Origin: Bacillota bacterium
GTDB taxonomy: Bacteria > Bacillota > Clostridia > Lachnospirales > Lachnospiraceae
Direction: 5' to 3'
Length of the DNA: 64,000 nt
Assembly: GCA_023441965.1 (NCBI GenBank)
Contig: JAEZNB010000021.1
Span: forward strand, 1 to 64,000
The notes beneath the pieces are model-generated. The model ran no database searches and was not told the DNA's origin. It saw only the letters and a list, made by a program, of their open reading frames with translations. A program made the position numbers and the translations under genes. Below, piece by piece: positions 17,994 through 26,237 of the stretch. Numbering within the stretch: position 1 is the stretch's first letter; the number at the start of each line of letters is the position of its first letter.

Positions 17994-19901
17994 ATGTCTT
18001 TACTATATGAAAGCTATGATGTCGTGATCATAGGGGCAGGACACGCCGGCTGTGAAGCGGCCCTGGCCTGTGCCAGACTCTCTATGAATACGGCTATGTT
18101 TACAATCAGCGTGGACAGCATTGCCCTGATGCCCTGTAATCCCAATATCGGTGGGACCTCTAAAGGACATCTGGTCAGAGAAATTGATGCCTTGGGCGGT
18201 GAGATGGGGAAGAATATCGATAAGACCTATATTCAGTCTAAAATGCTGAACTTGTCCAAGGGACCGGCAGTCCATTCTCTCCGCGCTCAGGCAGATAAGC
18301 AAGACTATTCCAGAGCAATGCGGCAGGTACTGGAGAATACAGAGAACCTTACGATAAAGCAAGCGGAGGTCGTGGAGATACTTACGGAGGGTTCTAAGGT
18401 ATGCGGGGTTAAGACCTATTCGGGAGCAATCTACCCTTGTAAAGCAGTTGTATTATGTACCGGAACTTACCTGAATGCCAGATGCATCTATGGGGAGGTA
18501 GTGAATCATACCGGACCCAATGGTCTGATGGCAGCAACCCATCTGACAGAGTCCTTAAAGGCGCTTGGCATAGAGATGTATCGCTTTAAGACAGGGACAC
18601 CGGCCAGAATAGATAAGAGAACCATAGACTTTTCAAAGCTGGAGGAGCAGAGAGGGGATGACAGAATCGTTCCTTTTTCCTTTACAAATCAGCCGGAGGA
18701 TATCAGGAAGGAACAGGTCTCCTGTTGGCTTACCTATACAACTGAACAAACCCATGAAGTTATCAGAGATAATATCGGGCGGTCCCCTCTATACAGCGGG
18801 GAAATCAAGGGAACAGGACCCAGATATTGCCCTTCCATAGAAGACAAGGTGATGCGTTTTGCGGATAAGGAGAGACATCAGGTATTCATCGAGCCGGAAG
18901 GCAATTACACCAATGAGATGTATATCGCCGGTATGTCCAGCTCTCTCCCGGAGGATGTCCAGATCCGGATGTATCGGTCTGTTCCGGGACTGGAAAAAGC
19001 AAATATCGTCCGTAATGCTTATGCGATTGAGTATGATTGCATCAATCCCATGCAGCTCAAACCCTCTCTGGAATTTAAAAATATAGAGGGGCTGTTCAGC
19101 GGAGGCCAGTTTAATGGCAGCTCAGGCTATGAGGAGGCCGCTGCACAGGGACTGATTGCAGGCATTAATGCCTCTATGAAGCTAAAGGGGAGGGACCCCT
19201 TGATTCTAGATCGTTCAGAGGCCTATATCGGAGTTTTAATCGATGACCTGGTTTCAAAGGAAACTCATGAGCCTTACCGAATGATGACCTCAAGAGCAGA
19301 ATATCGCTTGCTGTTACGTCAGGATAATGCCGATCTTAGATTGACCCGTAAGGGCTATGAGGTTGGTTTGATAGAGGAAGGCCGTTATCAGGATTTGCTA
19401 AGGAAGGAAGAGCTGATCCTTAGAGAAAGGAAGCGGTTGGAAGAGAGTGTCATCGGAGCCAGAAAGGAGGTCCAGGAGTTTCTGGAGAAAAACCAAAGTG
19501 CAGTATTAACGACAGCAACGACTCTGGCAGAACTGCTTCGGAGACCTGAGCTTAATTATGAGCTGCTGGCACCCTTGGATCCGGATCGTCCAAAGCTTCC
19601 GCAAAGTGTAATCGAGCAAATAGAAATCAATATAAAATATGACGGATATATCAGCAGACAGCTGAAGCAGGTAGAGCAATTCAAGAAGCAGGAGAACAAG
19701 AAGATCCCGGAGGAGCTGGATTATAATGAGGTTCACAGTCTGCGACTTGAGGCTAAACAGAAGCTGGCCAAGTTCCGGCCTGCTTCCATCGGACAGGCCT
19801 CCAGAATATCCGGTGTATCACCGGCAGACATCTCAGTACTGATGGTGTATCTGATGCAGTATAACCAGAGAGCCGGACAAGTGAGCAAGGAAGAGATATA
19901 A
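17994..19901 (+). CDS. mnmG: tRNA uridine modification enzyme MnmG (GidA)
   Basis: The FAD-dependent partner of MnmE. It has the Rossmann FAD motif GAGHAGCEAA (about 14-23), the PCNPNIGG and GTYLNARCIYGE regions, and the C-terminal helical domain. The 635-aa length is normal. A good ribosome binding site (GGGGAAGGA) precedes the ATG. The 111-nt gap after mnmE contains a nested hairpin (TTGCCGA 17935-17941 with TCGGCAA 17963-17969) without a T run. Confidence 0.96.
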   Translation: MSLLYESYDVVIIGAGHAGCEAALACARLSMNTAMFTISVDSIALMPCNPNIGGTSKGHLVREIDALGGEMGKNIDKTYIQSKMLNLSKGPAVHSLRAQADKQDYSRAMRQVLENTENLTIKQAEVVEILTEGSKVCGVKTYSGAIYPCKAVVLCTGTYLNARCIYGEVVNHTGPNGLMAATHLTESLKALGIEMYRFKTGTPARIDKRTIDFSKLEEQRGDDRIVPFSFTNQPEDIRKEQVSCWLTYTTEQTHEVIRDNIGRSPLYSGEIKGTGPRYCPSIEDKVMRFADKERHQVFIEPEGNYTNEMYIAGMSSSLPEDVQIRMYRSVPGLEKANIVRNAYAIEYDCINPMQLKPSLEFKNIEGLFSGGQFNGSSGYEEAAAQGLIAGINASMKLKGRDPLILDRSEAYIGVLIDDLVSKETHEPYRMMTSRAEYRLLLRQDNADLRLTRKGYEVGLIEEGRYQDLLRKEELILRERKRLEESVIGARKEVQEFLEKNQSAVLTTATTLAELLRRPELNYELLAPLDPDRPKLPQSVIEQIEINIKYDGYISRQLKQVEQFKKQENKKIPEELDYNEVHSLRLEAKQKLAKFRPASIGQASRISGVSPADISVLMVYLMQYNQRAGQVSKEEI

Positions 19902-19979
19902 TTACCTGTATCAATAAAAAAGCTTTGGGTTAAGTCCAGACGGAAGTGAAGGGAAAAGGTCAGAGAAAGGATAGAGAAC

Positions 19980-20711
19980 ATGACAGACGAAAGGGAGCAG
20001 GGACTACAGCGCTTCTTAAAAGGAGTAGAGGAGCTAAAGATCCAACTGAAGGAGGAGCAGCTACAGCAATTTATTAGCTACTATGAATTACTGGTAGAAT
20101 GGAATAAGGTAATGAACCTGACTGCGATTACTGAGTTTGAGGATGTCGTTATCAAGCATTTTCTTGATAGTTTATCCCTCGTAAAGGTTATGAAGCTAAG
20201 CTCGGAGCGTATTCTTGATATGGGGACCGGTGCCGGCTTCCCCGGAATACCCTTAAAAATTGCATTTCCCGGACTAAAGGTGGTTCTATTGGATTCACTG
20301 AAAAAAAGAATCCTATTTCTGGAGGAAGTGATTCAGGCATTGAATTTAAAAGAAATCAAGGCAATTCATGGCAGGGCAGAGGATTATGGCAGAGAGAAGG
20401 ATTACAGGGAGAGCTTTGATCTCTGTGTATCAAGGGCCGTTGCAAGACTATCCGTACTTTCTGAGTATTGCCTTCCTTATGTAAAACAGGGTGGATACTT
20501 CATACCTTATAAATCGGGTAGGATGGAGGAGGAAGTGAAGGAGGCAGATCAGGCCCTGAAAATTCTTGGTGCAGAGGTTGAACGGACAGAAGAGTTCCTC
20601 TTGCCGGGAACAGATATCGTCCGAAGTTTGATTCTGGTCCGTAAATCAAAGACGACATCTTTAAAATATCCGAGAAGTGCCGGAAAACCGGCGAAAGAGC
20701 CGTTAAGGTAA
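19980..20711 (+). CDS. rsmG: 16S rRNA (guanine527-N7)-methyltransferase RsmG
   Basis: An S-adenosylmethionine-dependent methyltransferase acting on 16S rRNA G527. The SAM-binding motif DMGTGAGFPGIPL (about 80-92) and the SRAVA motif are visible. The 243-aa protein follows mnmG by 78 nt in the usual mnmE-mnmG-rsmG order. Confidence 0.95.
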   Translation: MTDEREQGLQRFLKGVEELKIQLKEEQLQQFISYYELLVEWNKVMNLTAITEFEDVVIKHFLDSLSLVKVMKLSSERILDMGTGAGFPGIPLKIAFPGLKVVLLDSLKKRILFLEEVIQALNLKEIKAIHGRAEDYGREKDYRESFDLCVSRAVARLSVLSEYCLPYVKQGGYFIPYKSGRMEEEVKEADQALKILGAEVERTEEFLLPGTDIVRSLILVRKSKTTSLKYPRSAGKPAKEPLR

Positions 20712-20748
20712 AACGGAAAGCAAGAAGGAATGAAATAGGGGAAAAAAG

Positions 20749-21189
20749 ATGGTTCAAGGAAGAGTTGTTTCAGATATCAAGGAGCAGGAAGCTGTACGGG
20801 ATATATTTCGTAAGGTATCCTTGTGCTTGCAGGAAACAGAGGAGAAAGACAGTCTGATACAGGTTCTTGCATATGAGGGAGTAAGCGATTTATGCCCCGT
20901 AGCTGCCGGCTGTATGAGGTTGGGGGAAGAAATGGCCAGGCTCCTGGCAGTGGCTGTATTACCTGAGTACCGAGGAAAGTCATATGGAGAGTTACTGATC
21001 CGTATGCTGATCGATAAGGCAAAAACCGGAGGAATACAAAGAATGGAAGTCAACTGTGAGAGCAACATGACCGCATATTTTAGAAAGCTTGGCTTCAAGA
21101 GTGTTGACAACACAGAGATAAACGGAAATACTGTTACCAAGTTAATCTACAACATAGGTGACAGAACTTGCTGCTGTAAAACAATATAA
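20749..21189 (+). CDS. GNAT-family N-acetyltransferase
   Basis: A 146-aa protein with the GNAT core: the strand LLAVAVLPEYRGKSYGELLI holds the acetyl-CoA pyrophosphate loop (PEYRGKSYG), followed by YFRKLGFKSV. The acceptor substrate is unknown. It begins 37 nt after rsmG and probably shares its transcript. Cysteine-rich tail (CCCK) has no obvious meaning. Confidence 0.75.
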   Translation: MVQGRVVSDIKEQEAVRDIFRKVSLCLQETEEKDSLIQVLAYEGVSDLCPVAAGCMRLGEEMARLLAVAVLPEYRGKSYGELLIRMLIDKAKTGGIQRMEVNCESNMTAYFRKLGFKSVDNTEINGNTVTKLIYNIGDRTCCCKTI

Positions 21190-21286
21190 TGTATAAGAAA
21201 TTACAATATAATGTAAAAAAATACTTTCAAAAAGATAAGAATTGTTATATGATATAAGCAGAGAATGAGCAAAATTAGGTATAATA

Positions 21287-22351
21287 GTGAATAATAACAA
21301 GGACGGATACGACTTGGTTAAGGATGAAGAATTATACAGAGCTGAGGAATCTATAAAATTCCTACAGGAGCTCGCCATAGAATATCAGAATATGGAGGAA
21401 GAACTTCTTAATCAGAAGAAGGCAGTCATGGTTCAATTATCTGAGTGGGAAGAAAAGCTATCCTTAGCAAGGCAGTACTATGCGGATAAATTGAATTTGT
21501 TTTCACCGAATAATAAATCCTATGACCTGGAGGAGATCAACTCCGGTATCTTAAGGGAGCAAGAACGACTGGAACAAATTTCATCAGAGCTCGGGAAGAT
21601 GCAGGAGATGGAAATGCAGCTTTGTTCCGCATCTACTTTGATGGAGAAGTGCTTTAGGTATCAGAATGATCTGGGATTAACCATATTGGAGAGACAGGAG
21701 AAGGACAGACAGAGAATTGCCAGAGACCTTCATGATTCCACCGTTCAGAATCTGACCAGCCTGGTCCACAAGATAGAATTATGCTCCAGACTGGTTGAAA
21801 TGGATCCCCCCAGGGCAAAGCTGGAGCTGTCCGTATTGGAAAACAATGTAAAAATGGTTATTAATGAAATGAGAGAAATCATTTATAACCTCAAACCCAT
21901 GTCGCTGGATGATCTCGGCCTGTCTGTTACGATCGAGCGTTATGCGAAGCAACTTATGACAAGCCATGATATTAAAGTATATGTGAAGCATAATCCTGAG
22001 ATTGAGAACATACTGCCTGTAGTAAAACTATCCTTGTTCAGGGTTGTGCAGGAAGCTTGCCATAATGTGATAAAGCATGCAAGAGCAAAAAGAATTGATA
22101 TCAATGTTTTATATGATATAAATTACATTACCGTATCTATAAAGGATGACGGGATAGGCTTTGACTCACACAAACAGATGGATATGCTTCCCGAGCGAAA
22201 CTCAGGATACGGCTTATCCATTATGAAGGAAAGAGTATACTTATTATCAGGCACAATGAAGATACACTCTGAGATTAGTAAAGGTACAAGTATTACGATC
22301 AGAGTACCTTTCACAAAGGGCAAGGGGGAAAGAAATGAGCAGACCGATTAG
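21287..22351 (+). CDS. DegS-like cytoplasmic sensor histidine kinase
   Basis: A HisKA_3-type kinase without membrane segments. The N-terminal 125 residues are a predicted coiled coil, followed by the phosphoacceptor helix RIARDLHDSTVQNL (His149) and the ATPase domain (EACHNVIKHA N-box, DDGIGF, GYGLSIMKERV). This architecture is like Bacillus DegS. The annotated start is GTG at 21287, which has only a weak site; TTG at 21314, 10 nt after AAGGA, is an alternative. The response regulator gene overlaps its end by 17 nt, so the two are a pair. The signal is unknown. Confidence 0.88.
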   Translation: MNNNKDGYDLVKDEELYRAEESIKFLQELAIEYQNMEEELLNQKKAVMVQLSEWEEKLSLARQYYADKLNLFSPNNKSYDLEEINSGILREQERLEQISSELGKMQEMEMQLCSASTLMEKCFRYQNDLGLTILERQEKDRQRIARDLHDSTVQNLTSLVHKIELCSRLVEMDPPRAKLELSVLENNVKMVINEMREIIYNLKPMSLDDLGLSVTIERYAKQLMTSHDIKVYVKHNPEIENILPVVKLSLFRVVQEACHNVIKHARAKRIDINVLYDINYITVSIKDDGIGFDSHKQMDMLPERNSGYGLSIMKERVYLLSGTMKIHSEISKGTSITIRVPFTKGKGERNEQTD

Positions 22352-22988
22352 TATCGTAATTGCGGATGATCATTCCATGGTCAGAGAGGGCATTAAGCAG
22401 ATTTTAGAGTTAGACGGAGACATTGTTGTAAATGGAGAAGCCGGTGATGGAAAGCAATGTATCGATTTGCTGGACAAGGTTTCAACAGATGTACTATTAC
22501 TCGATATTAATATGCCTAATATGAATGGATTGAAGGTTCTGCAGCATTTGCGGGAAAAGAAGAAGAACATTAAGGTATTAATTCTTACCATTCATAATGA
22601 GGTTGAATACCTGGTAAGAGCAGTTGAGATCGGAGTAGATGGTTATGTCTTAAAGGATTCCGATTCCTCTGTTCTAAAGAAGGCAATCTATAGTCTATAT
22701 AGAGGAGAGACTTTCATTCAACCGGAATTGACACCTATGTTAAAGGAAAGGTTGGAGGAGAAGAACTCCCTATCAAGCAGCTATGATGATTCTCTTACCA
22801 GAAGAGAGATTGAGGTACTCAAGCTTTTGGCTGAGGGATTGTTCAATAAAGAAATCGCCTATACTTTAGATATCAGCGAGAAAACAGTTAAAAACCATGT
22901 ATCTAATATATTTAAGAAGATTAATGTTTCTGACAGAACACAGGCAGCTGTATATGCGATTAAAAATAATTTGGTTGATATTTTCTAA
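22335..22988 (+). CDS. DegU/NarL-family response regulator
   Basis: A two-domain regulator of 217 aa. The receiver has the acidic pair DD11-12, phosphoacceptor Asp57 in LLLDINMP and a conserved Lys in LKDSD. The C-terminal LuxR-type helix-turn-helix reads LTRREIEVLKLLAEGL and KTVKNHVSNIFKKI. It is the partner of the overlapping kinase. Its transcript ends at a hairpin that contains a parS site. Targets cannot be inferred. Confidence 0.92.
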   Translation: MSRPISIVIADDHSMVREGIKQILELDGDIVVNGEAGDGKQCIDLLDKVSTDVLLLDINMPNMNGLKVLQHLREKKKNIKVLILTIHNEVEYLVRAVEIGVDGYVLKDSDSSVLKKAIYSLYRGETFIQPELTPMLKERLEEKNSLSSSYDDSLTRREIEVLKLLAEGLFNKEIAYTLDISEKTVKNHVSNIFKKINVSDRTQAAVYAIKNNLVDIF

Positions 22989-23000
22989 CACAACAAATGA

Positions 23001-23032
23001 GGGATGTTTCACGTGAAACATCCCTTTTTTTT
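23001..23032 (+). terminator. Intrinsic terminator built on a parS palindrome
   Basis: A perfect 24-bp palindrome (23001-23024) made of GGGA, the 16-bp parS and TCCC is followed by eight T residues (23025-23032), 12 nt after the response regulator stop codon. It has the full form of a Rho-independent terminator. Confidence 0.75.
23005..23020. promoter_or_regulatory. parS: parS site 1
   Basis: Exact TGTTTCACGTGAAACA, the conserved ParB-binding palindrome. It sits within the terminator of the two-component genes. Confidence 0.92.
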
Positions 23033-23502
23033 ATAACATATTCCGATTGTATCTTAAAGAATGGAATTAGCAAACCGCTGTCAAAATGTGAGTCTGGTAA
23101 GGCAGACTCTTTTCCTTAATAAATTGGAAATTCGAGTTATCTTGAATTTGATATAGAGCTTATGGAAGAACTACTTATGAAAGCAAGCTCATAAAACCAA
23201 ATACGTATGAGGTCAGGATCATATAACGCCTAGTACAATCAAAGGAATGAATAAGGAATAGTACAACACAAGAATAGTAATACAATAATATATCCAAGGT
23301 CTCTATAGGAAAAACCACTTTATATGATACTTTTGTAAGGTATGATAAGTATTAACTCAAGGAGCATCTTTGTGATACATAAGATACATGAGATACCCAA
23401 CTATCTTTATACAATAATCAAACGAGACATTTATTAAGCAATAGAGCCATAGGTATTCAGATATGTTTAAAGGGTAGTTACTGTTTATTTGATTGGTAAA
23501 TA

Positions 23503-23518
23503 TGTTTCACGTGAAACA
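23503..23518. promoter_or_regulatory. parS: parS site 2
   Basis: Exact TGTTTCACGTGAAACA, 143 nt upstream of parA and just before its promoter region. Confidence 0.93.
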
Positions 23519-23575
23519 TTGATGTAATAATGCAATTTTGTTTACATTGTTATAGATATATGGATTATTTAATGA

Positions 23576-23581
23576 TATAAT
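23576..23581 (+). promoter_or_regulatory. Likely -10 box of the parAB promoter
   Basis: TATAAT lies 65 nt before parA. The matching -35 is weak (TAGATA at 17 nt). An alternative is TTTACA with ATTATT at 17 nt spacing slightly upstream. Confidence 0.4.
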
Positions 23582-23645
23582 GTAAATCGTGTAATATGCT
23601 TACGTAAGAGCAAGGGTACGATTAGAAAAGGGGGAGGGTTAAGAT

Positions 23646-24467
23646 ATGGCCAGGGTGATCGCTATTGCAAACCAGAAGGGCGGAGTAGGTAAGACTACTA
23701 CGGCAATTAATCTATCTGCTTGTTTGGCAGAGAAGAAGAGGAAGGTACTTACGATTGATATCGATCCACAGGGCAATACCTCCAGTGGCTTAGGAATTGA
23801 CAAGAATAAGCTGAAGAATACGATATATCAGATGATTATAGGGGATTGTACCCTAGAGGAATGTCTGATCAGCAGTGATATCATAGATCATCTGGATGTT
23901 CTACCCTCTAATGTTAATCTGGCTGGAGCTGAAATCGAGCTGATTGGTATCGAAGGACGGGAGTACATATTAAAGAAGCATATTGATCGAATCCGGGATA
24001 ATTACGACTTTATTATTATTGATTGTCCCCCCTCATTGAATACCCTCACTGTGAATGCCATGACAACGGCGGATACGGTTCTGGTTCCCATTCAATGCGA
24101 GTTTTATGCTTTAGAAGGACTGACACAGCTGATACACACCATTAACCTGGTAAAGCAAAGACTGAATCCGCAGCTGGAGATGGAGGGTGTGGTATTCACC
24201 ATGTTTGATGCCAGAACAAACCTATCCCTTCAGGTAGTCGAAAATGTGAAGGAGAATTTGAAGCAGAATATCTATAAGACCATCATTCCCCGAAATGTGA
24301 GATTGGCTGAAGCTCCGAGTCATGGACTACCGATCAATCTATATGATCCAAAGTCTGCCGGTGCGGACGGATACCGACAGCTTGCGATTGAGGTAATAGA
24401 GAAAGATGAAGCAGAGATGTACGCAAAGAATGAAGTCAGTGAGCTGAAATACAGAAGACATAAGTAG
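23646..24467 (+). CDS. parA: Chromosome partitioning ATPase ParA (Soj)
   Basis: A Walker-type ATPase that with ParB and parS segregates origins and, in Bacillus, modulates DnaA. The deviant Walker A KGGVGKTTTAINL starts at about residue 10; DCPPSL is the Walker B region. At 273 aa with no N-terminal DNA-binding extension it is the chromosomal (Soj) type. parB follows after 60 nt. Confidence 0.95.
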   Translation: MARVIAIANQKGGVGKTTTAINLSACLAEKKRKVLTIDIDPQGNTSSGLGIDKNKLKNTIYQMIIGDCTLEECLISSDIIDHLDVLPSNVNLAGAEIELIGIEGREYILKKHIDRIRDNYDFIIIDCPPSLNTLTVNAMTTADTVLVPIQCEFYALEGLTQLIHTINLVKQRLNPQLEMEGVVFTMFDARTNLSLQVVENVKENLKQNIYKTIIPRNVRLAEAPSHGLPINLYDPKSAGADGYRQLAIEVIEKDEAEMYAKNEVSELKYRRHK

Positions 24468-24527
24468 AGGGAAGAACCCTTCCGAATAGAGGGAAGCCAC
24501 AGATAAAAGAGAAGGAGGAGGAGAGCA

Positions 24528-25412
24528 ATGGCCGCAGTAAAGAAGGGGTTAGGAAAAGGATTGGATATTATGATACCTGAGCGGATCATGGAGACAGAAG
24601 CTACAAAAACCGAGCATGTTTCACGTGAAACATTGATACCCATCAGAGAGATTGAACCGAATAAAGCTCAGCCTCGAAAGAGATTTGATGAGGATTCACT
24701 TCAGGAGCTTGCAGATTCGATTAAGCAATTTGGAATTATTGAGCCTTTGATTGTTCAAAAGAGGGACAAGTATTATGAGATTATTGCCGGGGAAAGACGA
24801 TGGAGAGCAGCACGAATAGCAGGCCTGAAGGAAGTTCCGGTTATAGTAAAGGATTATACCCCACAGGAAATTGTAGAAATTGCGTTGATTGAAAATATAC
24901 AGAGAGAAGATTTAAACCCGATTGAGGAAGCTCTGGCCTATCAAAGGCTGATACAGGAATTTCACTTAAAGCAGGACGAGCTGGCGGATAGAGTTTCAAA
25001 GAGCCGGGCTGCAGTGACGAATTCCCTTAGGCTTCTAAAACTGGACAGCAGGATTCAGCAGATGCTGATGGAAGACATTCTATCAAGCGGACATGCCAGA
25101 GCCCTACTTCCCTTGGAAGACCCGGAGGTGCAGTATCATACAGCCTGTAGGATCTTCGATGAGAAGATGAGTGTTCGTGAAACAGAAAAGCTGGTCAAGC
25201 AGCTCCTAAGTGATAAACCCAAAAAGAATTATGCTGTAACGGATGAGAATGAGTTCATTTATCGGGAGTTGGAGGAGAAGATCAGGAATATCATCGGAAC
25301 GAAGGTGTCTATACATAGAAAGCAAAGGAATAAGGGCAAGATTGAAATTGAGTACTATTCCAATGAAGAGCTGGAACGTATTATTGAATTATTTGAAGGC
25401 ATGAGCCTATAA
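24528..25412 (+). CDS. parB: Chromosome partitioning protein ParB (Spo0J)
   Basis: A CTP-dependent DNA clamp that loads at parS. It starts MAAVKKGLGKGLD, has the ParB/Srx domain with GERRWRAARIAGL, the ENIQREDLNPIEEA motif, a helix-turn-helix (KQDELADRVSKSRAAVTNSLRLLKL) and a C-terminal dimerisation domain. Length 294 aa. A parS site lies inside its coding sequence. The start has GGAGGAGGA upstream. Confidence 0.95.
   Translation: MAAVKKGLGKGLDIMIPERIMETEATKTEHVSRETLIPIREIEPNKAQPRKRFDEDSLQELADSIKQFGIIEPLIVQKRDKYYEIIAGERRWRAARIAGLKEVPVIVKDYTPQEIVEIALIENIQREDLNPIEEALAYQRLIQEFHLKQDELADRVSKSRAAVTNSLRLLKLDSRIQQMLMEDILSSGHARALLPLEDPEVQYHTACRIFDEKMSVRETEKLVKQLLSDKPKKNYAVTDENEFIYRELEEKIRNIIGTKVSIHRKQRNKGKIEIEYYSNEELERIIELFEGMSL
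24617..24632. promoter_or_regulatory. parS: parS site 3, inside parB
   Basis: Exact TGTTTCACGTGAAACA within the parB reading frame, where it encodes most of HVSRET near residues 31-36. An intragenic parS in parB is known from Bacillus and other Firmicutes. Confidence 0.93.
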
Positions 25413-25461
25413 GAATGTAAATTTATGTAAATACAAAAGGATATGATGGAGGAACGAAGAG

Positions 25462-25974
25462 ATGAATCTCAAAGAAATCATTAGTAATAATCTCGATCTG
25501 TATATTATCGGCCTTGCCGCCCTAAGTCTTCTTCTTTTAGCCCTGCTGATCAGCTGTATGGTAAGACTGCATAAGATGAATGTGAAATACAAGAAGTTTA
25601 TGACAGGGTCGGACGGAGTAAATCTTGAATCTAAAATCCTCGCCAGATTCGCAGATATAGACGTTCTGAAGACAGACTCCCAACAGGTTCATGCAGAACT
25701 GGATGATATTAAGGAAAACCTTATGATTACATATCAGAAGATCGGAGTAGTGAAGTACGATGCGTTTAAGGAAATGGGAGGAAAGCTAAGCTTTGTCCTT
25801 GCCCTTCTTGACAAGAATAATAACGGTATTCTGCTGAATTCGGTTCACAGCAGCAGAGAAGGCTGTTATACCTATCTGAAGGAAATCATTAAAGGGGAAT
25901 CCTTCCTGGAGTTATCAGAGGATGAAAGAACTGCTCTGAATCAAGCAAAAAATAGCAGTAAATATATGGAATAA
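25462..25974 (+). CDS. DUF4446 family membrane protein
   Basis: A 170-aa protein with one N-terminal membrane segment (about 13-33), a short coiled-coil stretch and a C-terminal globular domain (KYDAFKEMGGKLSFVLALLDKNNNGILLNSVHS). This family commonly lies after parB in Clostridia; its function is unknown. It starts about 50 nt after parB behind GGAGGAACG and is likely cotranscribed. Confidence 0.8.
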   Translation: MNLKEIISNNLDLYIIGLAALSLLLLALLISCMVRLHKMNVKYKKFMTGSDGVNLESKILARFADIDVLKTDSQQVHAELDDIKENLMITYQKIGVVKYDAFKEMGGKLSFVLALLDKNNNGILLNSVHSSREGCYTYLKEIIKGESFLELSEDERTALNQAKNSSKYME

Positions 25975-26084
25975 GGTAAAAAGCTTATTCGATTTTAGAG
26001 TACGGTGGATGGATATCTGCCAATCACCGCTACTGATAAGTAAGAAGGAGAAGAGCAAGCGGTTATAGAAGTATAAATATAAAG

Positions 26085-26167
26085 AAAAAAGAGGAGCCAT
26101 GTGCATGATCTGATATGCTCCCCCTAAGTAGATAAGGGGCATATCAAGCTGTACGATGGCTCCTCTT
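26085..26167. repeat. Palindromic element, copy 1 (IS-end-like core), bidirectional terminator
   Basis: An outer stem of 10 bp (26091-26100 with 26156-26165) encloses a core palindrome (26111-26146) that begins TGATATGCTCCCCCT, has AAGTAGA in its loop and ends GGGGCATATCA. The same core occurs at 33312-33348. The element sits between the convergent genes for DUF4446 and AdhE and is followed on the minus strand by a T run, so it probably ends adhE. The loop AAGTAGA resembles motifs seen at IS3-family ends. Confidence 0.65.
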
Positions 26168-26237
26168 ACATGAATCTTATATATAGAAAAGGAGAGAAGG
26201 CATTAAGTCACTGATGAAGGAACTCACTATATCCGTA

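Larger units (their letters stand above)
22989..23645. other. 657-nt noncoding region bounded by two parS sites
   Basis: No reading frame with a credible start and ribosome binding site is present; the longest open stretches are a few codons. The AT-rich DNA carries one parS at each end (23005-23020 and 23503-23518) and the parA promoter region. I see no tRNA or riboswitch. It may be a decayed gene or a centromere-like loading zone. Confidence 0.6.

Noticed and set aside
25176..25190. Possible fourth parS in parB (GTTCGTGAAACA)
   Set aside because: Only the right half matches; the left half lacks the palindrome.
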